Part shown: positions 1-8,912 of the stretch, one piece after another
Layout of the letters: every line of letters begins with the position of its first letter
Position numbering within the stretch: position 1 is the first letter of the stretch
NCBI GenBank assembly: GCA_022447225.1
Contig: JAKVAZ010000006.1
Location: 682,001 to 746,000 of the forward strand
Length of the DNA: 64,000 bases
Reading direction: 5' to 3'
From: Fuerstiella sp.
Lineage (GTDB): Bacteria; Planctomycetota; Planctomycetia; Planctomycetales; Planctomycetaceae
Notes under the pieces: model-generated
What the model saw: only the letters and a program-made list of their open reading frames with translations
What the model was told of the DNA's origin: nothing
Databases searched by the model: none
Translations under genes and position numbers: made by a program

Positions 1-2125
1 CACGTCCGCCGACTTTGGGAAAAAACTCAAGTAGCTGCCGGAACAGTAAATCAACCGTCTGAGATTCACTGTCCTCGTAGACTGCCGGCCGTGTTGTGAG
101 CAGCCGTGCCATAAATAACAGCGATCCTACCGGCTGAAAACCAAGATTAAGTGCAGTGGATTCCAGCCAGATGCGCTGCATGGCACTGCCACCCTGAATC
201 ACAGTTGCTGCGTCACTGTCACAAAGCGTCAAAAGTCCCAATGCCGACGACGTTGCAACAGCATCGCGAGTCAGTTCCGTGAGTCGTGATCCTCCTCCGG
301 TTGCCGCAACTTCACGTCGCACCTCCGCCCGAGACATCATTCGCAGCACCACGTCCGTGGTGGCCGAGACTTCGCATGTTTCCACTGCAATCCCGGTGTC
401 GACACTAGAACTAGGCTGAAAATGAAGTTCTTCCATCATTTCCTGTCCCAGTTCCGGATTAAGAATTCGTATCAGGTCACTGCGTCCAAGAATTTCTCCG
501 AGCTGACCCAGGGCACGCGGTTCGGTGATTAAATCCAGTTGTTCCGTGCCTCCCGTCAGGCTTTCTGTCAGGATACCTGTTTCAATTTCTGTTAACGGAG
601 TACTGTTCGTAACACGGCGATTTGTATGACGCTGATAAAGTGAAGCATGTAAACGTCTCAGCGGGATGTCATCTTCGTCTGCAGCAGCCACTACAGCAAG
701 TTGTGCTGCAACGGACGTTGGGGGAGCAACAGGCAACAGCGACACCTGCAGACGATGATCACGATGAACGCAGCCCACTCTCATATTTTCAAGACACGCA
801 CCCAATGCGGCCAGTGCAGCGGTCCGATCCGAATCGAGAACACTTTTGGCTCGCTCGGAATGCATGGTCAGCCAGATGTTGTCTCCATCGACATAAAACT
901 GCCACGGCTGAGTGTTTCCTCCCGAAGGTGCCATACAGCCCTCACGAATGATGTCCTTCAGTAACGGGCTGAGCAGCGGTTCGGCCGGCGGCGTCCGATT
1001 TGCCGGTATTCCGGCAGTCTTTGGCACAGTCCATTCCGCTTTTCGGAATTTTTCCTGCAAAGCAATGGTGCGACGTCCTGACAAAAGGTTGTGCCCTAAG
1101 GCAAGTTGTCGCACAGCCACGGTCACACTGGCCCCGCCCAGCACAACGTCAGACGCCAGTTGTGGCCAAGTCACAATTTGCTGCCCGATTTCCAGCATGG
1201 ATGCACCCAGTCGCGGTGACACGGTCTGAGTGTCCACAAAATTCACGATGTGTCGAATCTTCTCCTCATCAGAAAGGGATTTCAAAGCAACACTGTCGAT
1301 CGGGGGCAACAGACCATGTAGCAGCGGACGATCTGGTTCCTGATCAAAACGTTCAATATCAAGCATGCCCCGGTCACTGGTTTCCATCAGCACCGGAATC
1401 CCCAAAAACCTGGCACGCTCCCTCAGCAGTACCTTGATGTCTACGCTGTCACACTCTTCGATCAGAAAATCAAGTTGCGCATCCCCCGAAAGAAACGAAT
1501 CGACGTTTCCCGCATGAATGCCGTCTGTGTACAGACTGATCTGAATCCACGGATCGATTTCAAGGATCTGCCGGGCAGCCAGGACTGCCTTCGGAAGCCC
1601 CAGCTCATGAATCCCGGCACGAAGTCGGTTCATATTGGTGAGTTCCAGATGATCAAAATCAGCGAGTTTGAAGTGTCCGCCAACACCCTCCATTGCCAGA
1701 GTGACGGCAATGGCGTTCCCCACAGACAGTCCCACAACACCAATTGTTTTGTCTGCCAGTTGCCGCTGTTCTTTCGAGGTGATTTTATTTCTGTTTCGAT
1801 CGAGACGAACCTCTCTGTATTCATGCGGATCAAGCAGGTGTACTAACTGACCTGACCATGGATAAAAAACCCAGCGTCCGCAATGTTCTGCTGACCTGCC
1901 GTCAAGGTACGTTTTGACAAGAGATTCGAGCGTCTGCTGACGCTGCCCTGCAGGAAGACGACGGACCTGTGGGTTACGGGATTCGACGAGACCGAGGAGT
2001 TGATTCAGCAGAGTGTCATGAACAGCCCAGACCTGGTCGCTGTTTCTGAGATCGGCAAGCTGTTTTTGTTCTTCCGGAATCGATGGATCGAATACCAGCG
2101 TTTTCCAGGCGGCATCACCGGTCAC
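1..2125 (-). CDS. ThiF/E1-like and nitroreductase fusion (Rv1355c-type), partial
   Basis: The minus strand is open from a GTG at 2125 to the left edge, about 708 codons, so the 3' end is missing. An AGGAG-like site lies a few bases upstream of the GTG. Residues 1-120 match no domain I know. A Rossmann/ThiF fold follows: the glycine-rich turn GLSVGNAIA is at about 132-140, and a DFDxxELTNMNR stretch at about 157-167 matches the E1-type nucleotide site. From about residue 365 there is a nitroreductase-like half with the FMN signature MAPSGGNTQPW. This order is known from mycobacterial Rv1355c-type proteins (also called MoeY-like). The substrate is unknown; adenylation coupled to flavin redox chemistry is inference. 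The next gene on this strand, the M20 peptidase, lies over 500 bp upstream, so an operon is unlikely. Confidence 0.85.
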   Translation of the reverse strand, partial: MTGDAAWKTLVFDPSIPEEQKQLADLRNSDQVWAVHDTLLNQLLGLVESRNPQVRRLPAGQRQQTLESLVKTYLDGRSAEHCGRWVFYPWSGQLVHLLDPHEYREVRLDRNRNKITSKEQRQLADKTIGVVGLSVGNAIAVTLAMEGVGGHFKLADFDHLELTNMNRLRAGIHELGLPKAVLAARQILEIDPWIQISLYTDGIHAGNVDSFLSGDAQLDFLIEECDSVDIKVLLRERARFLGIPVLMETSDRGMLDIERFDQEPDRPLLHGLLPPIDSVALKSLSDEEKIRHIVNFVDTQTVSPRLGASMLEIGQQIVTWPQLASDVVLGGASVTVAVRQLALGHNLLSGRRTIALQEKFRKAEWTVPKTAGIPANRTPPAEPLLSPLLKDIIREGCMAPSGGNTQPWQFYVDGDNIWLTMHSERAKSVLDSDRTAALAALGACLENMRVGCVHRDHRLQVSLLPVAPPTSVAAQLAVVAAADEDDIPLRRLHASLYQRHTNRRVTNSTPLTEIETGILTESLTGGTEQLDLITEPRALGQLGEILGRSDLIRILNPELGQEMMEELHFQPSSSVDTGIAVETCEVSATTDVVLRMMSRAEVRREVAATGGGSRLTELTRDAVATSSALGLLTLCDSDAATVIQGGSAMQRIWLESTALNLGFQPVGSLLFMARLLTTRPAVYEDSESQTVDLLFRQLLEFFPKVGGR

Positions 2126-2697
2126 ATTGATCTCCTTCAGTCTTCAACACGCAACACACCTGTTTGAATCGGTCCGGCAGTTACCTAAGTATGAGCGGGT
2201 CGCCGCGAGTTTTGCAGATTACTCAAACCGAGACTGAGACGTGAGTCAAACATTCAGAAATTTCTGCAGGCCGTGACAGAGTTCACAAAACCACAGATCC
2301 CTCTCCACGAATGCCAAAGAGAGTTCCACCCGGCTTTCCATCACAGTCAGGAGAACCAAAGACGATTTCATATGACCTTATTTTCCGATTCATCCATTGA
2401 CGGGCTCACTGGTGCATAATTGATCCAGACAGCATGGTGCCGTTGCCATCTGCTGCATTAAAGTTGGCAGACAGCTGCCGCGGAATTTCAGTTGTGGCAA
2501 ATATTACAGCGCAATCACAACCGGCTGATTCAATACACGCTGCATTCAGAATGCTGTGGACTCTGAGAATCTCCTGGTTGATTGGCTCAAAGAAATTGCG
2601 GTGTCGTTCACCGGGGAGGGCCAGATGAGATCCGGCCACTATCACAGGATATGCCCTGTGCTCCGCATACCGATCACTACAACAATGTCATTGGGAG
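2126..2697. other. Intergenic stretch, no convincing gene
   Basis: This spacer lies between the M20 peptidase stop and the ThiF-nitroreductase start. A 79-codon minus-strand frame starting with GTG at 2645 and ending at 2406 sits downstream of the peptidase gene. It has no motif I recognise and no good ribosome site, so I do not call it. I see no repeat or clear terminator. Confidence 0.5.
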
Positions 2698-3846
2698 TCA
2701 TGACTCGCGCCGGCTGCTGACGCAAACATGATCAATCAACCGACAGTACGTATCAACACCACGTTTGAGCTGATCCAGCGCGATCCATTCATCGACGGTA
2801 TGTGCCTGAGCGATGTTTCCGGGGCCACAAACGATCAGCTGTTTCATCTTTTTGCGGAAGGCCACACCGTCGGTCCCGTACGGCACCGTGGTGGGTCTTC
2901 TGCTCCCGGTGATCTTCAGCGCGGTACGTACCAACGGTGAATCCGGTGGTGTGTACAGGCCTTCAGTACGTTTCAACAGCTGGTACCTGAGTCCGTATTT
3001 GCGAGCAATCCTTTTGGTGCGTTCGATCAGTGGCGTAACATCCACGCCGGGCATTAGTCGGTAACTAATGCGGCAGACACTTTGCACCGGGGATATATTC
3101 GTAGCGGTATTGTGATCATTGATGCCGATTGACCATTCTGAGTGGGCCGGTTTGAATTCCTCATTGCGGTAACGTCGGGAAGTCAGTGCAAGATCGTTGA
3201 TTTTCTTCATCTCCACCAGAAACGGGATCATTTTGAGATTGGCGTTGGTGCCCTTCAGTGTGCTCGTGTGCGCAGCACGGCCTTTGGAGACCACGCGGAT
3301 CGCCAGACCGCCTTTATGTGCATACACCACACGTAAACCCGTTGGTTCACAGATAACTCCACAGCCTTTCCTGGCCTCGTCAAAAAGTTTCGATCGTCTG
3401 GTAACGTCTTCTGCACCACGTCCGTTTATCTCCTCATCGGCGGTGACAACGATGTAAACAGGTGCGGTCAGATCCTTCGCGCTGAACTGTCCCGCGGCGC
3501 ATATCGACGCTGCCAGAGGCCCCTTCATGTCAGCAGAACCACGTCCGTAGAGTCTTCCCCTGCTGACACGTCCCCGGAACGGGCGGTCCGTCCAGTCCTC
3601 CACGTTGTCCGCGGGAACGACGTCGTCATGACTCATCAGCGTGAGGCCTCCGGTTCCTCTTCCCAGTTTGCCCACGATGGAAAGTTTCTCCACACCATTC
3701 ACGTCGGTGTATCGCAGCTCCTCGACTTTGAATCCGAGCGATCTGAGAACCTTGGCGATATAGCGGGTCACCGGCACGTTTGTCAGCCGGCTGACTGAGT
3801 TGAAACCGACCAGTTCCGTGGTGAGTCGGACAACGTCAAGGGACAT
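2698..3846 (-). CDS. M20 family metallopeptidase, ArgE/DapE-like
   Basis: A 382-residue cytoplasmic zinc amidohydrolase of the M20 group, which removes acyl or peptide groups from amino acids (acetylornithine deacetylase and succinyl-diaminopimelate desuccinylase are relatives). Visible metal and catalytic residues fit the family: HDD at 73-75 (usually HxD in HTD), the bridging Asp in GRGSADMKG at about 106, the DEE pair at 137-139, CEPTG at 166-170 and the late His in AQAHTVDE at about 349. Length is normal. A GGGGA site stands about 8 bases before the ATG. The substrate cannot be fixed: ArgE is the commonest label for such sequences, but no arg gene is nearby. Confidence 0.85.
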   Translation of the reverse strand: MSLDVVRLTTELVGFNSVSRLTNVPVTRYIAKVLRSLGFKVEELRYTDVNGVEKLSIVGKLGRGTGGLTLMSHDDVVPADNVEDWTDRPFRGRVSRGRLYGRGSADMKGPLAASICAAGQFSAKDLTAPVYIVVTADEEINGRGAEDVTRRSKLFDEARKGCGVICEPTGLRVVYAHKGGLAIRVVSKGRAAHTSTLKGTNANLKMIPFLVEMKKINDLALTSRRYRNEEFKPAHSEWSIGINDHNTATNISPVQSVCRISYRLMPGVDVTPLIERTKRIARKYGLRYQLLKRTEGLYTPPDSPLVRTALKITGSRRPTTVPYGTDGVAFRKKMKQLIVCGPGNIAQAHTVDEWIALDQLKRGVDTYCRLIDHVCVSSRRES

Positions 3847-3945
3847 GGAACCGTTCCCCTTTCGAATGTTTTGACAGGCATCCTGTTCGCTCCGGTAAAT
3901 ATCGACTGCAAAAAACTTCTGTCACACAAATGCAGTTCACGTCAC

Positions 3946-4227
3946 TTACCTGCGAATCCGAAAGTCCACAAAGTCTTCCGATGTCTGCAAGCGTTCTGAT
4001 TCCACTGCAGCGATACCGGAGCCAAAATGATCAGAAATTTCCGCCAGCAGATTTCCCAGAACTGTCTCTGTTCCGCAGACTGTGAGTTCGACACGACCGT
4101 CACTGAGATTTCGTACAAATCCGGTCACCGGAAGAGGACCGGTCAGCTTCTTCACCGTCCAACGAAACCCGACTCCCTGAACCCGTCCGGCGAACAGCAC
4201 TCGTCGTGTTATCGACTCTTCACTCAC
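3946..4227 (-). CDS. acyP: Acylphosphatase
   Basis: A 93-residue protein that hydrolyses acyl phosphates to carboxylate and phosphate in the cytoplasm. It carries the family signature GRVQGVGFR at 14-22, with the catalytic Arg at 22, and the catalytic Asn in VRNLSDG at 40. It covers the whole single-domain fold. The start is a GTG with AGGAA about 8 bases upstream; the overlapping ATG is followed at once by TGA and cannot be used. It lies about 100 bp upstream of the M20 peptidase on the same strand and may share its transcript. Confidence 0.93.
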   Translation of the reverse strand: MSEESITRRVLFAGRVQGVGFRWTVKKLTGPLPVTGFVRNLSDGRVELTVCGTETVLGNLLAEISDHFGSGIAAVESERLQTSEDFVDFRIRR

Positions 4228-4706
4228 ATGAATTCCTGCACCTCAGTTGTTTGATAACATTCGGATTGACGGGAACACCAGTCTCTCCTGCAGCTTCAAC
4301 CAGTACACAACGTGTACCACTGCATACGACCCCAGTCAACCGGATCCAAGCGACGTATTCAGCGATTCCAGCCCCTCATTTTCTCAAACGAACGTTTTGA
4401 CAAGGAATGTGACTCTCCTGCTTGTCGGACTAAATTGGAACAGGAAAAACGTGTGGAAGTAAGTCAGGTACAGATCGGACGATCCGTTTTTTCTAAGTAA
4501 CTTTGGCAGCGCCTGTGCGAGACCTGAGCTTTCAGCATCATCAAAAGCTCAGAGATTCAGGACCGATGCGTTTCAACACGGATTCAATCTCGTCCCGAAT
4601 CCGATCACACGGAATGACGACCGCAACAACGCGGTTCGGTCCGGGCTCTCGTCCGACCCGCCGTTCCAGCATTACGAAAGCCAATTTTTAACATTTAAGA
4701 ATGAAT
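4228..4706. other. Intergenic stretch with one small doubtful frame
   Basis: Between the metallophosphoesterase and acylphosphatase genes. A 43-codon minus-strand frame runs from ATG at 4672 to TGA at 4541, just downstream of the metallophosphoesterase stop. Its product is charged (many Arg, Asp and Glu), has no known motif and lacks a clear ribosome site. It may be a small gene or chance. Nothing else stands out. Confidence 0.35.
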
Positions 4707-5407
4707 CAGGCATGGAGTGCGGTACCACCATTACGCAGAACCAGTTCTGTTTGTCCGATGATCCCTGGATCGATTCCGGACATTCGCATGTGTTCCACCG
4801 TTCGGTCAATATTGTAAGTCACTCGATGAAATTCGACCTTGCCATCCTCGATGACAGCGTAAGCCGCCCTCGGATCTCCATCGCGGGGTTGCCCAACACT
4901 TCCCGGATTAATGATCTGCATACCGTCAACGTCCAGGTGCATGGGCACGTGTGTGTGTCCCACGCACACAAAATCCACATCGATGTGGGTCAGTCGCACT
5001 TTCCACTGCTCCGCAGATTCATCCACGTACTCATCCAGAGGATCTCGCGGACTGGCGTGCACCAAAAGGTAGCGGAGTCCGCCCACTGTCACATATTCTG
5101 TGACGGGCATACGGGCCAACCACGTCAGATGTTCATCCGACATCACGCGCAAATGATGTTGTCGCATCGCTGCCGAAATCCTACGAAATGTGCCGGCAGG
5201 CCTTACCAGAACACGTTGGGCCAGACAATGGTCGTGATTGCCCCGAATCCAGTGAGTCGCATGCTGCTGAACCCATTGCAGGCAGGGCAATGGATCCGTA
5301 GCGTAATCCACAAGATCACCCAGAAAAAAACAGGCGTCAAATTCTTCGTCTATGGCTGCAAGTGCGGGCCAGTTTGAGTGAATATCGGCAAGCAGGAGAA
5401 TTCGCAT
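4706..5407 (-). CDS. Metallophosphoesterase, YfcE/MJ0936-like
   Basis: A calcineurin-like phosphoesterase of about 233 residues. The dinuclear metal motifs appear in order: DIHSN (D8, H10), GDLVDY, GNHDH, the VHAS His, and the C-terminal GHTHVP. The size and the rapid start into beta strand 1 (MRILLLADIHSN) fit small stand-alone phosphodiesterases of the YfcE group; the natural substrate is unknown. The ATG at 5407 is chosen because the fold begins there. A TTG four codons upstream (5419) would also be in frame. The 5' neighbour rplM is divergent. Confidence 0.88.
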   Translation of the reverse strand: MRILLLADIHSNWPALAAIDEEFDACFFLGDLVDYATDPLPCLQWVQQHATHWIRGNHDHCLAQRVLVRPAGTFRRISAAMRQHHLRVMSDEHLTWLARMPVTEYVTVGGLRYLLVHASPRDPLDEYVDESAEQWKVRLTHIDVDFVCVGHTHVPMHLDVDGMQIINPGSVGQPRDGDPRAAYAVIEDGKVEFHRVTYNIDRTVEHMRMSGIDPGIIGQTELVLRNGGTALHA

Positions 5408-5864
5408 TCCCGGGGTCAATTCGGTTAGTTTGTACCGTGATACGAATGAACGACCGGAATAGTGTCGCAGGAGGGATTCCTGAACACACGCAAGGAATCA
5501 CAATTCCGAACCGACATTCCGGCATCCTCACCTCAGGCTGAAATCCTCAGGGCAGCATTGATTGTGAAGCTTTTTGTCGCTAAATTGCCTGACTTCCTCT
5601 GTAATCCCTCCGAGGACTTGGAATTTTCAGTCTTCGGTCCAGGGATGGGCGGTCTTTACCGAAGCGGGGAGCAGGTGGGTACATTCAATGAATTCTGCCC
5701 CTCCTCCAGACGCTGTTGAAGTCAGTCCAGTCAACGTTTTTGCCATCTGAACCTTTTAACTGCCGTGGCATTTTGTACTCACCTGCTGTGGGTGGCAAAT
5801 GTTCCGGATGTCGTTTCCGGCCAACGCAGTTGGAATCGATTGTCAGAAAGAAAGTATATCAGCG
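5408..5864. other. Divergent intergenic region upstream of rplM
   Basis: Separates the metallophosphoesterase (leftward) from rplM (rightward), so it should carry promoters for both. I cannot point to a convincing -35/-10 pair. The rplM frame stays open upstream to about 5799, but that extension has no L13 similarity and I treat it as non-coding leader. Confidence 0.5.
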
Positions 5865-6377
5865 ATGCCAATGCTCGCTAAAACATGGATGTCCACCAAA
5901 GAACAGGCGCCTGAAGCCCGAGAGTGGTTCACGGTAGACGCCGACGGTTTGATTGTGGGACGACTCGCTACACAACTGGCAACTGTGCTGATGGGAAAGC
6001 ACAAGGCTACGTATACGCCGCACGTTGACTGTGGAGACGGAATTATCGTCACCAATGTGGAACGAGTGCGTTTCTCAGGGAGTGCGGCAGAACACCCAAA
6101 AATCCCGTATTACTCCACAAAAATGGCCAGCAAAGAGTACCAAACTTATAGTGGATATCCGAGTGGTCAGCGGATACGGACAGCTGCTCAGATCTGGGAG
6201 CGGCATCCTGAACGTATTCTCCGTGAAGCGGTTCGGCGTATGTTGCCCAAGAATCGTCTCGGTCGTCAGATGCTGAAGAAACTGAAGCTCTACGCTGGTC
6301 CGGAACACCCTCATCAGGCTCAGCAGGCCCGTCCGCTTCCCGAATATTTGATGCCAAAGCAGAAAACAAAGAAGTAA
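5865..6377 (+). CDS. rplM: 50S ribosomal protein L13
   Basis: Ribosomal protein L13, an early assembly protein of the large subunit that binds 23S rRNA. Strong family blocks are seen: WFTVDADGLIVGRLAT, GKHKATYTPHVDCGD, the RRMLPKNRLGRQM stretch, and KLKLYAGPEHPHQAQQ. The product is about 170 residues, somewhat longer than E. coli L13 because of short extensions at both ends, including a basic Lys-rich tail. The start is taken at ATG 5865; ATG 5871 is equally possible, and only a weak purine-rich site (AGAAAG) lies upstream. It is followed 83 bp later by rpsI, the usual L13-S9 operon. Confidence 0.95.
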   Translation: MPMLAKTWMSTKEQAPEAREWFTVDADGLIVGRLATQLATVLMGKHKATYTPHVDCGDGIIVTNVERVRFSGSAAEHPKIPYYSTKMASKEYQTYSGYPSGQRIRTAAQIWERHPERILREAVRRMLPKNRLGRQMLKKLKLYAGPEHPHQAQQARPLPEYLMPKQKTKK

Positions 6378-6460
6378 AGCCGATAATTGCACAGCCTCTG
6401 GCAAATCAGCAGTTTTCAGCTCACGTCCATTTCCAATTTCACCACAGGTGATCTTCCCCT

Positions 6461-7198
6461 ATGAGTTCAGATTCCACACCAACCGAAGAAGAAGCAGACA
6501 AACCGGCTGAGGAAGTTGCCACTCAGGTTGACGAATCGGCCGCTGAAACACCGGTGGAAACCGTCGCGACTCCCGAGGCCGATACTGTCGCTCAGGTTGG
6601 CGAGTCAGACAGTGGTAGCCCGGCGGAAGACGTAGCGACTGAGGTCGAGGAACCGGCTGTCATCGAAGAGCCCGGACTGCAAGAACCGGAGGTAGTCGCT
6701 GCTTCGGAAGAAGAGTCAACCATTCCCGAAATCACACTGGGAAGCGGAGACCCTGCTGATTCCTCGGTGGATCCGGATTACGTACCGGTTCTCCGCGGCA
6801 AGATCGATCGATTCGGCGTGGCAATGGGTACCGGGCGCCGAAAAACATCGGTGGCGCGTGTTCGCATCAAGCAGGGCCAGGGCGAATTTCTGGTCAATGG
6901 CCGATCGCTTGATACGTATTTTGGAGTACTACGCGATCGTGAGATGGTTCTGGCACCATTGAAACTGACGGACAAGCTGGGAAAGGTTGACGTTTCTGTT
7001 CGAGTCAGGGGGGGCGGAACAACCGGTCAGACGGGTGCGGTGCTGCTGGGGATTTCTCGTGCCCTGGAGGTAGTGGAACCGGCCCTGCACCACAAGTTGT
7101 CGGAAGCCGGATTTCTCACCCGCGACGGCCGCATGGTGGAACGCAAAAAGTACGGTTTACGGAAAGCTCGCAGAAGCTACCAGTTCTCCAAACGTTGA
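6461..7198 (+). CDS. rpsI: 30S ribosomal protein S9 with long acidic N-terminal extension
   Basis: Residues from about 120 to 245 are a complete S9: TGRRKTSVARVRI, the VNGRSLDTYF block, GGGTTGQTGAV, and the basic tail ending KARRSYQFSKR, which in other bacteria reaches the P-site tRNA. Before it lies about 120 residues of Glu/Asp/Ala/Val-rich, low-complexity sequence with degenerate repeats (EEVATQVDES, DTVAQVGES, EDVATEVEEP). The extension is in frame without a stop. The ATG at 6461 begins it. A start next to the S9 core, such as ATG in VAMGTGRR, is possible but would leave a long open, compositionally biased frame unexplained. Co-transcribed with rplM; terminator at 7279. Confidence 0.93.
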   Translation: MSSDSTPTEEEADKPAEEVATQVDESAAETPVETVATPEADTVAQVGESDSGSPAEDVATEVEEPAVIEEPGLQEPEVVAASEEESTIPEITLGSGDPADSSVDPDYVPVLRGKIDRFGVAMGTGRRKTSVARVRIKQGQGEFLVNGRSLDTYFGVLRDREMVLAPLKLTDKLGKVDVSVRVRGGGTTGQTGAVLLGISRALEVVEPALHHKLSEAGFLTRDGRMVERKKYGLRKARRSYQFSKR

Positions 7199-7278
7199 TC
7201 GCGAGCGTCCTGTGCTTCACAACAGGAAAATGGTTTCATTTTCCGACTGCCGCAGCCAAAACAATGGATCGGTAACCA

Positions 7279-7312
7279 ATCCCTGCTGAATCTGATTTCA
7301 GCAGGGATTTTG
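7279..7312 (+). terminator. Rho-independent terminator of rplM-rpsI
   Basis: A 12-bp perfect stem, ATCCCTGCTGAA pairing with TTCAGCAGGGAT, with a 6-base loop and a short T run immediately after. It lies 80 bp past the rpsI stop. Confidence 0.85.
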
Positions 7313-7330
7313 CATTATCAGGAGATTGCA

Positions 7331-7363
7331 TCAGATTCGGGTGACTTCCTCACCCGAATCTGA
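7331..7363. repeat. Perfect 14-bp inverted repeat upstream of mgtE
   Basis: TCAGATTCGGGTGA, a 5-base loop, then TCACCCGAATCTGA. It lies 20 bp after the rpsI terminator and about 100 bp before the mgtE start. No T run follows on either strand, so it is not a standard terminator. It could be an operator, a leader hairpin of mgtE, or a second transcription block. Confidence 0.75.
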
Positions 7364-7461
7364 CGGTGATGGCCTCCCCCTGTTGCACACTGTGCTGATT
7401 CGTCAGGCGATGTCGTTGCAGTAAATAAGCCTGCTTTGCAGTCGTCGAGAAGAGATCCGCA

Positions 7462-8895
7462 ATGGTCGACTACTTTAAATCTCTCATTCAGCCGGACATC
7501 AGGCAGATGGTCCGGGACCGCGACAAAGCTGGAATGGCTGCCCTGATTGAGGTGATGCATCCGGCGGTTGCGGCCTCAATTCTGGAAGACCTGTACGATG
7601 CTGAAGTCTGGGCAGTGCTTGACAATGCAACACTCCCCAATCGCGTCGAAATTTTTGAGTACGTTGCGCTGCGTCGACAGGAAGAACTCGTCAAACAACT
7701 GGACCAGCGACGCCTCTCAGAATTACTGGAAGAAATGTCGCCGGATGACCGCGTTGACCTGCTGTCACGAATGCCGTTGGAACGTGTCGAGGAACTCCTG
7801 CGTTTGATCGCTCAGGCCGAACGCAACGATATACGACGATTATTGTCGTACGACGAAAACACGGCCGGGGCGATTATGACGACTGAATATGCCTCACTTC
7901 CGGCCAATATCTCGGTAGCAGATGCATTGGGGCGTCTGCGTCAGCAGGCCCCGGACAGTGAAACCATTTATTACATCTATATTCTCAGTGACAGTCGCCG
8001 TCTGCAGGGACTCATCTCGCTCCGCGAACTGATCCTCGCTCGCGAAGATCAGCAGCTGGCCGACATCATGGAAACAGACGTTATTCGTATGCAGGCCAGC
8101 GAAGACCGTGAACATGTGGCTCAGGAGCTCGCACGGTATAACTTCATCGCTATGCCCATCGTGGATGATGAGGAACGGCTGGTGGGCATCGTCACACACG
8201 ACGACGCAATCGATGTCGTCCAGGAAGAAGCAACAGAAGACGCGTACCGCCAAAGTGCTGTGGAGCCCCTGCGGGATGACTACGAAGATGCACCATTCCT
8301 GACGATTCTGTGGAATCGAGGTTTCTGGCTTTTGGCCCTGTCTTTGGTTGCCATCATGACAGCCGGTATGCTGGGACTGTACGAAAGGGCAACCACACAC
8401 GGAATCCGAAATGCCCCTGAAGACCTTTCATCCATGCTCATTATTCTGTTTCTGCCCCTGGTCATGGCAAGCGGAGGGAACGCGGGCTCCCAGTCAGCGA
8501 CACTGTTTATTCGTATGTTTGCGCTGCAGCCGGCGGACACTGCTGTGCCGGGCACTGAGTTTCGTGTGGACCGTCGACTGGTGCTGCGGGAACTCTTGAT
8601 TGGACTGGCCCTCGGCGCCGTACTGGGGCTGCTGGACGCTCTGGTGGTCGCAGCAGGATACGGACTGGGCTGGTGGCCCTCAGCCGGCGCCAGCCAGGAT
8701 TTGTGGAGGTCAATTGTGGTCGGCTTGACAGTCCTGCTGATCGTGTTGATCGGCACGGGAGCAGGTACGCTGCTGCCGATCCTGTTCCGTCGGTTCGGGA
8801 TGGACCCGGCGATCATGTCGAATCCTCTGATCGCAGCAATCGTCGATGTTCTGGGAGTGGTGCTGTTCTACGAAGTGGCCATGGCAATTTTGTAG
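7462..8895 (+). CDS. mgtE: Magnesium transporter MgtE
   Basis: A 477-residue Mg2+ channel/transporter of the inner membrane. Domain order is standard: N-terminal helical Mg2+-sensing domain (about 10-130, with repeated LLEEMSPDDR-like helices), a CBS pair (about 130-255, with TTEYASLPANISV and YNFIAMPIVDDEERLVGIVTHDD), a plug helix, then five predicted membrane segments from about 285 to the C-terminus, including the conserved MASGGNAGSQSATL pore motif and an FRRFGMDPA turn. Length is typical. GAAGAGA lies upstream of the ATG. Nearby hairpins may matter for regulation, but no M-box is recognisable. Confidence 0.94.
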   Translation: MVDYFKSLIQPDIRQMVRDRDKAGMAALIEVMHPAVAASILEDLYDAEVWAVLDNATLPNRVEIFEYVALRRQEELVKQLDQRRLSELLEEMSPDDRVDLLSRMPLERVEELLRLIAQAERNDIRRLLSYDENTAGAIMTTEYASLPANISVADALGRLRQQAPDSETIYYIYILSDSRRLQGLISLRELILAREDQQLADIMETDVIRMQASEDREHVAQELARYNFIAMPIVDDEERLVGIVTHDDAIDVVQEEATEDAYRQSAVEPLRDDYEDAPFLTILWNRGFWLLALSLVAIMTAGMLGLYERATTHGIRNAPEDLSSMLIILFLPLVMASGGNAGSQSATLFIRMFALQPADTAVPGTEFRVDRRLVLRELLIGLALGAVLGLLDALVVAAGYGLGWWPSAGASQDLWRSIVVGLTVLLIVLIGTGAGTLLPILFRRFGMDPAIMSNPLIAAIVDVLGVVLFYEVAMAIL

Positions 8896-8912
8896 ACCGA
8901 CACGGTATCTGA

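Noticed and set aside
622-1846. Plus-strand open frames inside the ThiF-nitroreductase region
   Set aside because: They are antisense shadows of the large minus-strand gene, which has clear domains.
2406-2645. 79-codon minus-strand frame after the M20 peptidase
   Set aside because: No motif, weak start and overlap with an open frame on the other strand; not called as a gene.
5799-5864. Upstream extension of rplM
   Set aside because: The added residues do not match L13 and the better start is inside; treated as leader.
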